This document shows positions 44,700 to 55,077 of a stretch of DNA of 64,000 nt, piece by piece (position 1 is the first letter of the stretch; each line of letters starts with the position of its first letter). The notes beneath the pieces were generated by a model, which ran no database searches, was not told where the DNA came from, and worked only from the letters and a program-made list of their open reading frames with translations. This DNA is from Callorhinus ursinus (Eukaryota > Chordata > Mammalia > Carnivora > Otariidae), in assembly GCF_003265705.1 (NCBI RefSeq), contig NW_020313044.1, positions 4,785,399 to 4,849,398 of the forward strand. The letters are read 5' to 3'. Position numbers and translations under genes: made by a program.

Positions 44700-45240
44700 T
44701 TCGTTCCTTTATTCATCAGTATTGATTGAGCTTCTGCTAGGCGCCAGGTGCCAGGCACTACACAGATGTGAATTTTTATAAAGAGTGCCATTCTTACCCT
44801 TATGGAGCTTCCAGTCTAGTGAGACAAACATTTATTAAACAACTGCACAAGTATAAATACAAAGTGACACCAATGATCCATGCTCGGCAGGAGAGGTATC
44901 AATGCCCTGAAGATATATAATGGAGGCCGGGGCTTTGGGAAAGTTCCTCTAGTATCTAGTGGTACCTGAGCTCAGCCCAAAAGGATGGCTGGTAAGAAGT
45001 ATTCCAGGCCGAGAACAGCACACACAAAGGTCCTCAGATGGGAGGGAGCAGGCATGGTGAACCCAAGGTTGTAAGAGAAAGCCACTGTGACTAAAGGATT
45101 GAAAATCCAGTGGACTCTGAGCCCAGAAACAGCTAGAGATAGGGGGGAGGGGTCAGATCATAGAAGGCTTCGGAGGCTCTGTAAGGATGTGCAGTTTGAT
45201 CCTTCTTAAGGACCACGGGATACTATTAAAAGTCTTGAAG
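44700..45240 (+). repeat. Ancient interspersed repeat, same family as at 7.2 kb
   Basis: TTGATTGAGCTTCTGCTAGG, CTTATGGAGCTTCCAGTCTA, GGTCAGATCATAGAAGGCTT and AGGACCACGGGATACTATTA follow the family order. Confidence 0.5.
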
Positions 45241-45697
45241 CTGTGGGATGTATGTGTGTGAGTGTGTGTGTTAGGGACTATGTCATTCTGTCCTAGAGGT
45301 GATATCGGAGGCCAGTTTTTCCCAGTTCCAGGGTGTCGCACTATCCGTGTGGTTTCCTTATGGTCCAGCCAACTGTTTGCAAATAGTTCCTTTATCAAAC
45401 TCTCCTCAGATGACCAAATTTATTCTGTTTGACTTTATGGGGCAATCACATTGGCTGGATGAAGCAGGAGGAAACTTTAGCGGTTACTTAAACTCCTTTG
45501 TTTTACTTGTAACAAGCACATATTACTGGATTTGGTTTTTAGCCACCCTGACAAGCTTTGTCTTTTCAATGCAGAACAGTACATTTCAATTTGCATGTAT
45601 TTATACGAGAACTGAAAATGATTGAATTAGTTAGATTTCTTTCTGTCTTATTTTGTGCTATTTGTCATGTGTATATATGTGTTAAGATGACTTTTTA
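45241..45697. other. Unique or unrecognised DNA
   Basis: A short GT-rich tract lies at 45248-45271. The open frame at 45299-45625 (108 codons) has no domain and hydrophobic, AT-driven composition, so I do not call it a gene. Confidence 0.35.
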
Positions 45698-45710
45698 GAG
45701 CAGTTTTAGA

Positions 45711-45903
45711 ATTTTTTTTAAAGATTTTATTTATTTATTTGAGAGAGAGCAAGAGAGCATGAGCAGGGAGAGGGGCAGAGGGAGAGGGAGAAGCAGACTC
45801 CCCGCTGAGCAGGGAGCCCGATGTGGGGCTTGATCCCAAGACCCTGGGATCATGACCTGAGCGGAAGGCAGATATTTAATTGACGGAGCCACCCAGGCAC
45901 CCC
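45711..45903 (-). repeat. Can-SINE
   Basis: A 13-bp duplication GAGCAGTTTTAGA lies at 45698-45710 and 45904-45916. The next SINE, on the plus strand, starts 30 bases away, so the two heads face each other. Confidence 0.94.
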
Positions 45904-45933
45904 GAGCAGTTTTAGATTTATAACAAAAATGAG

Positions 45934-46123
45934 GGGCACCTGGGGGGCTCCGTTTAAGCATCAGCCTTCCACTCAGGTCATGATCCCAGAGTCCTGGGAT
46001 CGAACCCTGAGGTGGGCTCCTGCTCAGCATGGAGGCTGCTTCTCCCTCTCCTCCCCGCTGGTACTATCTCTGTCTCTCTTTCTCTCAAATAAGTAAATAA
46101 AATCTTTTTGAAAAAAAGATTTT
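45934..46123 (+). repeat. Can-SINE
   Basis: A 13-bp duplication TAACAAAAATGAG lies at 45921-45933 and 46124-46136. The head is diverged (ACCTGGGGGGCTCCG). Confidence 0.92.
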
Positions 46124-46760
46124 TAACAAAAATGAGAGGAAAGTACAGAGATTTCCCATATACTCCCTACCCCAATACGTGCATAGCCTCCCCTAGGTGC
46201 TGGTTTTTATTTCTGCTTTTCCTTCTACTTTCTCGTCCTGTGGACTGAGTTGTTTTGTTTTGTTTATTTGTTTGTTTTTTGTTTTGTTTTGTTTTTTAGT
46301 TATCCCATTCTTTCCTATTGATTGCCATGGAAGTTACAGTCTCTCTATTCTTTTAGTGGATCCCCTAGATATTTAAAAATTAATCACAGTTTTTACCCTC
46401 TTAAACAATTTAATACAAGGACCTTAAATTAACTTAAATCCTTAAGTCTCTACCTACCCCCTTTATAGTCTGCTCTAGTTCAGTCTTTTCATTCTATCTT
46501 TTTAAATTTTTAATTTTTTTCATTTTTTCAGGAGAGATGAGACATTATTATTTCTTTTATGGTCAAATATTGTTCATTGGTGGCTTGCAGAACCACTAAT
46601 CTCTTTGTTCACTGTTCCTTCTTATAAGAGTGTGTGAGATTGCTTTCTTTCTGCCTGAAATTCATCCTTCAGAATTTCCTTCAGTGTCTGTTGGTAGTAA
46701 ATTCTCTCAGTTTTCATTGGTTTGAAATTTACTTCCTTTCACCCTCATATTCAAGTTCTT

Positions 46761-46962
46761 TTTTTTTTTTTTTTAAAGATTTTATTTATTTATTTGACAG
46801 AGAGATAGAGAGCACAAGTAGGCAGAGTGGCAGGCAGAGGGAGAGGGAGAAGCAGGCTCTCCACTGAGCAGGGAGCCAGACGTGGGGCTCGATCCCAGGA
46901 CCCCAGGATCATGACCTGAGCAGAAGGCAGCCGCTTAACCGACTGAGCCACCCAGGCGCCCC
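46761..46962 (-). repeat. Can-SINE
   Basis: A perfect 15-bp duplication CATATTCAAGTTCTT lies at 46746-46760 and 46963-46977. AGTAGGCAGAGTGGCAGGCA places it in the same subtype as the copy at 43833. Confidence 0.95.
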
Positions 46963-47679
46963 CATATTCAAGTTCTTGAATAAAATTCTCCAACAACAGT
47001 TACTCTGTCTCAGCACATTGAAGATACCCTTCTGGTTCGCATTGTGGCTGCTGGGAAGTCTACCATCAGTCTACTTCGGTTTCTTTGTTATTGACCTATA
47101 TTTGTCCCAGGCCCTTGCAGTTTCACTATGATGTAAGTAGTTGTGAATATGTTTTTCTTCATCCTTCTTGGGACTTCTGAATCCAGAGTTTGCTGTCTTA
47201 CAGCAATTTGGAAAAATTCTCAGCATGGCCAGCACCAGTGTGAAGTGTTAGGAGACACTCATTCTTGAGCTTGTGTAAATGCAGAATTGGCCCTGAGAAT
47301 GAGTGTCTAAAATAAATTTTATGCCCTAGGTACCTCACTCACTTCACTCTAGTCCTGGTCCTAACTCTACAAACACTCCTCTTTCTTATTCTTTCCTTCA
47401 TTTTCTTCGGTAAATACAATTAAATATATATTAGACCATCTTATTCTATCCTCCAATGTCACATATATAGTTCTTTGTATTCTTCATCTCTCTATTTTTG
47501 GGTCACTTTTTAGATTTCTTCAGATCCATTTTCTAGTAAATTAATTCTGCCTTTAACAGTATCTAATCTGCTACTGGATTCATCTTAGTTTTAATGTTTT
47601 TCAAAATTGGCTTGGCTACTTTTTTAGTCTTTTACCCCTGGCTCATATATTTGAGGCTCACATTTATTTCTTGAAATAC

Positions 47680-47990
47680 GGGCACCTGGGTGGCTCAGTC
47701 GGTGAGGCATCCAACTCTTGATTTTGGCTCAGGTCATGATCTCAGGGTCATGAGATTGAGCCCAGAGTCAGGTGCTGAGCTGAAATATGGGGCCTGCTTA
47801 AGATTGTCTCTCTCCCGGACAACACTGTCAGAACCCCTCTCATTCTTGAGAGCTTTTTCTGTATCTTAACTTAGTAAACTTATGTCACTTTACTCAAAAA
47901 AAAAAAAAAAACTCTCTCTCCCTCTCCCTCTGCTCCTCCCCCTTCTTGCACCCCCCCTCAAAAAAAAAAAAGAAAAGAAAGAAAGAAGGA
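47680..47990 (+). repeat. Can-SINE split by a poly(A) retrocopy
   Basis: The head GGGCACCTGGGTGGCTCAGT runs to TTGTCTCTCTCCC at 47816. The body resumes as CTCTCTCTCCCTCTCCCTCT at 47912 and ends in poly(A) and GAAA repeats. It sits inside the L1M copy. Confidence 0.85.
47817..47911 (+). mobile_element. Poly(A)-ended retrocopy of an LTR-like transcript end
   Basis: The 95-bp insert GGACAACACTG..CTTTACTC ends in A16 and is flanked by repeated CTCTCTCCC from the SINE body. CATTCTTGAGAGCTTTTTCT and TAACTTAGTAAACTTATGTC resemble the poly(A) region of an endogenous retrovirus-type LTR. It is non-coding and family assignment is uncertain. Confidence 0.5.
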
Positions 47991-48024
47991 AAGATATTTT
48001 CACTTTCTGTACTTGATAATTTCT

Positions 48025-48097
48025 TTTTTTTTTTTTTTTTTGCAGTGAGAGAGGGAACACAAGGCAGACGCTTAACGACTGAGCCACCCAGACGCCC
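48025..48097 (-). repeat. Miniature Can-SINE of 73 bp
   Basis: Only the T-rich tail, GTGAGAGAGGGAACACAA and the head GCAGACGCTTAACGACTGAG to GACGCCCC remain. A perfect 18-bp duplication CTGTACTTGATAATTTCT lies at 48007-48024 and 48098-48115. Confidence 0.93.
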
Positions 48098-48250
48098 CTG
48101 TACTTGATAATTTCTATGTCATACTTTTATGGATATGATTATGTAGGTCTGTTGTTCCTGCTGATTGTCACTTATGGTGCCTTGTTTCCTTGTGTGTTTT
48201 GTGGTTTTTAGCTTAGGCCCAGTTTCTTAGGACTTTATGGGCATTCCTGA

Positions 48251-48775
48251 ATGCATTGGTTGAAATTGTAGTCCTTTAGAGAGAATTTGTATTTGCTTGG
48301 ACCATTTCTGAGGTGCCCCTAGCTCTGTCTTGTTTTGGAATCCATTGGAAGTTCCTTGATTGGCTCTGAGGGAGGAAAAAGGGCAGAGTAAAAGATGATT
48401 CCACATTTTTGAGTGACCAGATAGATGGTGCTTTTAGGAATAGGGAAGTCGGGAAGAGAGCCAAGTTTGGTTTTGTTTTGTGTGTCAGTTTCCTTATGGG
48501 TAAAGCAAGGTGGTTGGGCTGACCTACAGGGATTTTGTGGTTTTAGACCTCTGGAGGTTTCAGGATTGGCAAAACAATTTAGGCATATTAGTCTGGTAGG
48601 CAGCTGGAATTTGGAGCTGGGATCTGAATGAGAGTTCAGGTTTCAGTGTATGGATGTGTTAACCTGAGTAGGCCATTGGGAAGGGGAGGGATGATAGTTT
48701 AGGCCATGGAGGTGGGTTAATAGAAGAGGATGGGATCTTTGGGGGTGATGACTGTGACTTACAATACAGGGGTGT
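48251..48775. other. Unrecognised, repeat-poor stretch
   Basis: GGTTAATAGAAGAGGATGGG and similar G-rich sequence show no family signature. No coding evidence was seen. Confidence 0.3.
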
Positions 48776-49032
48776 AATAGTTTGCTAGGGCTACTGTAAC
48801 AAAGTACCACAGACTGGGTGGCTTAAACAATAGAAAGTTATTTTCCCCACAATAGATCAAAATACCAACAGGGTTGGTTTCTTCTTAGGCCTCCCTCCTT
48901 TGCTTGTAGGTGTCCATCTTCTTGTCTTCACATGGTCTGCCCTCTGCCTGTGTCCTGATAAATCCACCAGTCATATTGGATTAGGGCCCACCCTAATGGC
49001 TTCATTAATTACTTTTTAAAGACCCTCTCTCT

Positions 49033-49257
49033 GGGGCGCCTGGGTGGCTCAGTTGGTTAAGTGTCTGCTTTCCGCTCAGGTCATGATCCTGGAGTCCTGG
49101 GATCGAGCCCCACATCAGGCTCCCTGCTGAGCAGGGAGTCTTCTTCTCCCTCTGACCCTCACCCCACTCTCATGCTCTCTCTCACTCTTTCTCTGTCTGT
49201 CTCTCTCTCAAGTAAATAAATAAAATCTTTAAAAATAAATAAATAAATAAATAAATA
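49033..49257 (+). repeat. Can-SINE with an (AAAT)n tail
   Basis: CCTGGAGTCCTGGGATCGAG and CTCTGACCCTCACC put it in the same variant as the copy at 2560. The tail expanded to about nine AAAT units. Confidence 0.93.
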
Positions 49258-49268
49258 TCCTATCTCCA

Positions 49269-49706
49269 GGGGCACCTGGGTGACTCAGTTGGTTGAGCAT
49301 CTGACTCTTTTTTTTTTTTTTTTTTAAAGATTTCATCCATCTATTTGACAGAGAGAGAGAGAGAGAGACTGAGAGAGGGAACACAAGCGGGGGGGTGGGG
49401 GAGGAAGAAGGAGGCTTCCCCTGGAGCAGGGAGCCGGATGCAGGGCTTGATCCAAGGACCCTGGGATCATGACCTCAGCCGAAGGCAGATGCCCAGTGAC
49501 TGAGCCACCCAGGCGCCCCAGCATCTGACTCTTGATCTCAGCTCAGGTCACGATCTCAGGGTCATGAGTTTGAGCTCTCCATAAGGCTCTGCATTCAGTG
49601 CAGAGTCTGCTTGAGATCCTCTGCCTCCCCCTCTGCCCCTTCCCTCGCTCGTGCTCACTCACTTTCTCTCTCTCCCTCTCAAATAAATAAATAAATAAAA
49701 TGTTTA
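49269..49706 (+). repeat. Older Can-SINE split by a younger one
   Basis: The head lies at 49269-49309 and the rest at 49520-49706. The body has GCTCAGGTCACGATCTCAGG and GTGCAGAGTCTGCTTGAGAT. Confidence 0.93.
49310..49519 (-). repeat. Can-SINE nested in a Can-SINE
   Basis: A 14-bp duplication of host SINE sequence, AGCATCTGACTCTT, lies at 49296-49309 and 49520-49533. The T-run at the tail is 18 long. Confidence 0.95.
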
Positions 49707-49800
49707 TAAGACCCTATCTCCAAATGCAGTCACATTCTGAGGTGCAGGGGATTAGAACTGTAACATGGATTTTGGAGGGATGCGGTTAGGCTCATAACAG

Positions 49801-51535
49801 AAGGCAAGAATCAGGGGCAGAGGAGGGAAACCAAAGGTTGAGAAAGGTGCTGGGAGAGAGGTAGTGAGGAACAAGAAGGGGCAAGGGCACTTGCATTAAC
49901 AGGGGGAGTACCTGAGGACTACCTACAAGGAAGCCTTTTCAGTAGGCATTTGGAGATCAGGCTTTGAGGGTTTGAGGAAGATGCCAGCATGGCAAGAGAG
50001 TAGATGAAGGCCAAGCAGAAAGCTTTTGGTTTCACTTCTAGACACAATAGATATTCCACATATATATTTATTAAATGAATAAATGAATTTTCTTTCCTCC
50101 CTCCTCTGATATTACATGGTCCTAGGACTTGGTTTCGCTTTAGAAACTCTAAGGTGAGGCTGCATTCCAGGACCTTGGCCCTGAGCTTATTCTTTGATGT
50201 GGCTGGGTCTTGAGGACAAACGAGGGGGAATAGAACATCTTTTCTCAGAGGGAGGAAGGAAGGGAGAGAGAGAGAGAGAAAATGAATTGAATGAACCCAA
50301 CTAAACTCCATTATCTGTAAACTTCCATACTGTAAAGAAGAGAATAGGGTGACATGAGGTTGGAAAGACCTTGAGGGTTATTTTGCAATTTTCCTGTCTG
50401 CCCTTCAGAAATGAAGAGGTTGTTCATTCATTCATTGAAAAAATTTTTAATTAAGCACCTACTCTGAATCGGGCACTGTGCTAGGCAAGAGGGAGATATC
50501 AGTGAAGCAAGTATCAAAGATTTATTGACTGCTTATGTAATGCCATGTTCTTGTTAAGTACTCGGTATACCTCCTGCCTTCAAGGACAGTTGTAACGCAT
50601 GGACTATTGGTGTTGCATTTACTTTTTTTTATAGATAGGGGAATGGGCTAACTGAAGATTAAAATGGTTTGGTAGCTCACTGTGGGTCATAGAGTTATAT
50701 GTAAACAACTTAGATACATCCCAGGGACAACTTTTTCCAGCCCTAGTTTCACCCAGGCCCCCTGGAGCTTCCCCCAGGGTACAGTAAGGGTCTGGCTTGG
50801 GGTCCTGCATGAGTCAGGCTGAGCTGGGGATAAGCAATCAAAGTTCCTGCTGTTCCATCCTGTCCTTGGCCTGAGCAAGGACGTGGTGTAAAGGGACGGA
50901 TGTGGGCTAGGATAATAATGCCGAGTCACTGCTGATGAAAGCCCTATGTGTTCACCATCCCCCAGCTACCACCTGAAGCCTGTCTCAGCTACTGTCCTTA
51001 TTGTCACACTCACATCCCTTCCCTCTCAGCCCCACTGAAGACAGCTGGGATTGTGTCTCATGAACCAAAAACGTGTTTCCTTCCTTCTCTGGGGCTACCT
51101 CAGGGCTACCTGAGAACACAGCCTGATTCTGAAATCGTATTCCCCAATGCCTGGGATTTCCCCTCTGGTTCCAGATAAAGGGAGAAACATGGGTTCTGTG
51201 AACTCTTTTTGAGTGGGATCATGAGGAAACAGTCCAGTGACCTCTTTCTTCTATTTTAAAGTGAAGAGGAAGGTAGTCACACCACTGAGCAGTGAGTCAG
51301 TGGGTATAGGAACTGAATGCTATATTTGGGTGGAGACTTAGGAGGTAGAACCAAATTTGATGAATCACCCCCAATCTAGTCTAATTTGGCAATCAGAACC
51401 CTGAAGACTTAAGGAGTACACAGAAATACATATACAAGGATGTTCATCACATTGTTTTAGTAGTAGCAACCTACATGCCCATCTGTAGGGGATTGATGAG
51501 GTCAACTTTGGTTGCTTTTTACAAAAGAAATCTAA
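49801..51535. other. Intergenic DNA with ancient repeat pieces
   Basis: TCATTCATTGAAAAAATTTT and TGAATCGGGCACTGTGCTAG (50425-50485) are an opening of the ancient family seen at 7.2 kb. Otherwise nothing was recognised, and the 130-codon frame on the minus strand at 49919-50311 shows no domain. Confidence 0.4.
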
Positions 51536-51740
51536 GGAGCACCTGAGTGGCGCAGTTGGTTGGGCATCCGATTTGTGGTTTCAGCTGTTTGTAATCTGGT
51601 AGTTGTGGGACTGAGCTCCCTGTCGGGCTCTGCACTTAGTGCCAAGTCTGCTTCAGATTCTTTCTCCCTCCCCCTGTGCTCCTCCCCACTCACACACTCT
51701 CTCTCTCAAATAAATAAATACAATCTTAAAAAAAAAAAAC
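51536..51740 (+). repeat. Can-SINE, diverged
   Basis: GAGCACCTGAGTGGCGCAGT, GTTGTGGGACTGAGCTCCCT and the tail AAATAAATACAATCTTAAAA are well preserved in order but carry many substitutions. Confidence 0.88.
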
Positions 51741-52320
51741 CTAAGTTGCCATTGAACAGTGTGTGGTGACCCTGTCAGGTATAGGTAGAGAAAGATGTTC
51801 AAGACTGATTATTAAGTGAATAAAGCCACAGAAAAGTGTATGTGTGTATATGTTTCAATAGCTGTGTTTTCTGGAAATACACATGAGAAACTGCTAACTG
51901 GTTTCTTTTAAAGAGTAGAAATGGAGGTTTGGGTGAGGAGTGAGACTTTTGCTCTTTATATTTTTATGTGCTTTAAAAAAAAATAATGAGCATGTATTGT
52001 TTTTAAATGCAATGATAGTGATAAAGAAGAAGTGGAAAAAAGAAAAGCTTAAGGTTCTCAAACCAAAGGTACTAAACAATTCAGCACTGAATCCAGTAGT
52101 GCTGAGGGCAGGAAGAACCACAGGTAGGGCCTGAGATGACATTGCATCGTGGAACTTTCTCTTAGCCACCGCTTGCAGAGAATGCTTTGACCAGCCAAGG
52201 GTGGACACAGAGGCAGGGATTGGCAGGAAATCACTATTTGCAAGGCTGGCTCAGTGACAGAAAGTCTCAAGCAAAATCAAGGCCAAAGTTCAACTCCAAG
52301 AACAGGGATTGGAGTCTCTA
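51741..52320. other. Unrecognised AT-rich stretch
   Basis: TGATTATTAAGTGAATAAAG near 51805 looks L1-like. The rest has no clear origin and no coding support. Confidence 0.3.
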
Positions 52321-52560
52321 ATAACAATAGTTAGCACGTACTGAGTACTTATCCTGTATCAGAACAATGTGCAAATTGCTTTAGTTAGCATTATCTCATT
52401 TAAATTTTCACATCAAACCTATGAGATAGCACTATTATTATCCCAGTTTTACAGATGAGAACACTGAAGCTCAGAGGGTCCAAATACACACAATTAGAAT
52501 TGGTAGGGCTGGGATTAACCCTAGTTTGTTTCTGAAGGCAGCTCTCTTACCACCTCCTGA
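52321..52560 (-). repeat. MIR/L2-type copy
   Basis: GTACTGAGTACTTATCCTGT, CACATCAAACCTATGAGATA, TTATCCCAGTTTTACAGATG and AGGGCTGGGATTAACCCTAG are in reverse MIR order. Confidence 0.65.
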
Positions 52561-53500
52561 ATACTACTCTGTGTTGAACTCTAGGTCCCTCAGGTCCAAG
52601 AACAGGACATCCTTACCATCAAGGAGCAGCCAGGCTAGCTGGGGAAGACCGTACCAATGCATGTGGATTATATAGTGTTTTATATAAGGCACACATCCAG
52701 ATGTAACTGGGCTGCAAAGATGATAAGTGCTATTTGGATTTTAAATTTGGGAAGATCTGCAAGGCCTGAAGTTGTAAATAAAGGCATCTTGGAGGAGGAA
52801 AAATTTAAATCAGGTCTGGAAGGATGGATTGAATTAAGAGAGGGGTGGGGAGAACATTCCAGAGAAGAAAATGCACAAGTTGTGCAGAAGTCTGCTCTGT
52901 TGTTTCTGAGACAGTGAGGCATCTTGCCTAATCTTTGAGAGTTGTGTATGTGTGATAAGTGAGGTGGTGTGTGTGAGGAGGGAAAACAGCATCAGAAGTC
53001 GTTCTGAAGGTTGAAAACTGGCGGAAGAGTTGTGACTTAACACGAGGGGCAGTCACAAGCCTCTGAAGGTATTTTGGGGCAGCGAGGAGACACTGCAAAG
53101 TGATGCCTCAGAGAGATTAATCTGACAGAGGTGTCAAAATGACTTGAAGTGAAGGACAGAGCCATGGGAAAATGTAGGTGTGGGGTGATGGAGGCCTCAC
53201 TGGGGTGATGGAGGCCTCACTCCTCCATACTAGAGGTATGAAGCAGGAGGGTCGGGGTGAAAGCTGCTGTAAAGGGAGAGAGGGAGAGGAGGCAACAGGA
53301 CCTGCTGGTTGAAAATAAACAGACTACAAAAGCAAGGGTTCAAGCCAGATAGTTGAGGGGCTTCAAATCCATGTGTCCAAAGAAGGGAATGCCTATATCT
53401 GGAACAGGGAATTGGGAGAGGGTTTGCTACTGGAGGTGGGGTGGGAGCCCATGAGGAATTGTGTTTTCATTCCAAACCTCCCTTTTTCCTATGACTGTAA
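52561..53500 (+). repeat. Ancient interspersed repeat, same family as at 7.2 kb
   Basis: TACCATCAAGGAGCAGCCAG, GAACATTCCAGAGAAGAAAA, GATTAATCTGACAGAGGTGT and GCTGCTGTAAAGGGAGAGAG match the family interior. It carries a 20-bp tandem duplication at 53181-53220. Confidence 0.5.
53181..53220 (+). repeat. Perfect 20-bp tandem duplication
   Basis: TGGGGTGATGGAGGCCTCAC occurs twice in a row with no difference, so the duplication is recent. Confidence 0.95.
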
Positions 53501-53569
53501 GACAGTGTAGGGACTTTTTCTCTCTGCTTTCTTGGTCGTGTAATGCATAGGACTCCCTTTGTCTGCACC

Positions 53570-53823
53570 AGTTCATTCACTCAACAGTTCTTTATTAAGC
53601 TGTCATTATGGTCTGATTTTGGGACCAGATGTGGTACCTGTCCTTATGAAAGGCACATATTGAGCAAGAAATTATAGGTGTTCTTACTATGTTCTTAGTC
53701 TCAAGGTGGCATATCTTCCCTGAGACTAGTCCTGCTCTCTACTCCCCCAGCATGCACCAGCTGGTAAGGGCATTTGTCAAACATTTTACTGTACATTGTG
53801 TCTTATAATAAAAAATATCATCT
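53570..53823 (+). repeat. Opening of an ancient interspersed repeat
   Basis: TTCATTCACTCAACAGTTCT, then TTATTAAGCTGTCATTATGG and TGGTACCTGTCCTTATGAAA, is the family start. Confidence 0.45.
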
Positions 53824-54030
53824 GGGGCACCTGGGTGGTACAGTCAGTTGAGTGTCTGACTCTTGGTTTTGGCTCAGGTTGTGATATCAGGGTCCTGGGA
53901 TCAAGCCCCGTGTTGTGCTCCGTGCTTCGCATGGAGTCTGCTTGAGATTCTCCCTCTCTCGCTGCCCATGCCGCTCGTGCTTGGGCTCATTCTCACTTTC
54001 TCTCTCAAATAAATAAATAAATCTTTAAAA
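53824..54030 (+). repeat. Can-SINE
   Basis: It is flanked by short AAAAATATCA copies. GTGTTGTGCTCCGTGCTTCG and GCATGGAGTCTGCTTGAGAT mark an older subtype. Confidence 0.9.
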
Positions 54031-54259
54031 AAATATCACAACCGTTCATTTTTTTTTTCTACAAATATTTATCGAGTGGCACTGTGGCTCTGTGTTTTTA
54101 GCCCTCATGCTCACAAACTGAGCAGGACACAGGTAAGTAAATAGGTAGTGATAATATGGTGTAAGAAGTGTAACACGGGGTAACCATCAAGTTGTGGGAG
54201 CAACTAAGAGGGATATGTGGTTGGGCAGGTAAGTTTCCCTGACAAGAATAATGAGGTGT

Positions 54260-54374
54260 GGGGCATCTGGCTGGCTCAGCTGGTAGAGCATATGACTCTT
54301 GATCTCAGGATTGTATGTTCGTACCCCACTTTGGGTATAGAGATTACTTAAAAAAAAAAATCTTAAAAAAGAAA
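54260..54374 (+). repeat. Short Can-SINE
   Basis: A 16-bp duplication with two mismatches (AAGAATAATGAGGTGT and AAGAACAATGAAGTGT) flanks it. GATTGTATGTTCGTACCCCA is its B-box-like part. Confidence 0.88.
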
Positions 54375-54857
54375 AAGAACAATGAAGTGTTATCTACACA
54401 AGGGCAGGGGGTGAGCATGAGGTATGTGTTCTATGCAAGAGGAACTTCCAGTTCAAACACCTAGATGTTGGAGAGGCCTAGGCTTGTTGGGGAATGATTT
54501 ACAACCTAGATTTTTATACCTGGAAAAACTACCGGTCAAAATATGAAGAGAGAACAAAAGGCAAGAAATATGCTGAAATACAAGGTTTCAAAAAAATTTA
54601 CCTCCCGTGTATCTCTTCCCAGGAAGCTAGTGGAAGACCTGCACCACCAAAATCAAGGAGTAAATCAAGAGAGCTGACAACATGGGAATAACCGCAAGAA
54701 GCTCAGGTAGGCAGGGGCTGGATTAAATAGGGTTCTAAAGACCTAATGAGGAGTTTGGACTTGATTGTAATGACAAAATTACCTAAAGTAATAGTGGAGT
54801 GATTTTTTTTTTTTAATCCCAAGGACCCATTTGAGCAACCTTATGATTGACTCCTAC
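54375..54857. other. Ancient repeat interior, no gene
   Basis: AGATGTTGGAGAGGCCTAGG and TAATGAGGAGTTTGGACTTG recall the ancient family seen at 7.2 kb. The open frame at 54494-54691 is Lys/Arg-rich and short, and I do not recognise it. Confidence 0.35.
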
Positions 54858-54869
54858 CAGAAGCAATAG

Positions 54870-55065
54870 TTGTGTTTTTTGTTTTTTTGTTTTTTAAGAT
54901 TTTATTTATTTATTTGACGGAGGGAGACAGCAAGAGAGGGAACACAAGCAGGGAGAGTGGGAGAGGGAAAAGCAGGCTTTCCGCGGAGCAGGGAGCCCGA
55001 TGCGGGGCTTGATCCAGGACCTGAGCCGAAGGCAGACGCTTAATGACTGAGCCACCTGGGTGCCC
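54870..55065 (-). repeat. Can-SINE
   Basis: A 12-bp duplication CAGAAGCAATAG lies at 54858-54869 and 55066-55077. GGCTTGATCCAGGACCTGAG shows loss of the ATCATGAC part. Confidence 0.93.
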
Positions 55066-55077
55066 CAGAAGCAATAG

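Larger units (their letters stand above)
46124..48250. repeat. Long ancient L1M copy with insertions
   Basis: Landmarks include TCCTTCAGTGTCTGTTGGTA, GGCTGCTGGGAAGTCTACCA, CAGTTTCACTATGATGTAAG, GGAAAAATTCTCAGCATGGC and ACTTGATAATTTCTATGTCA. These belong to the common L1M 3' region. At least four later insertions (46761, 47680, 47817 and 48025) break it. All frames are closed. Confidence 0.65.
48776..49800 (+). repeat. Ancient interspersed repeat (family unassigned) split by SINEs
   Basis: TAGTTTGCTAGGGCTACTGT, AGACTGGGTGGCTTAAACAA, ATATTGGATTAGGGCCCACC and, after the SINE block, CTCCAAATGCAGTCACATTC to GGCTCATAACAG are the two halves of a very common mammalian repeat. All SINEs at 49033-49706 entered between them. 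Confidence 0.65.

Noticed and set aside
45299..45625. 108-codon plus-strand frame with hydrophobic stretches
   Set aside because: No homolog recognised, AT-driven composition, no start context or splice signals, and bordered by old repeats.
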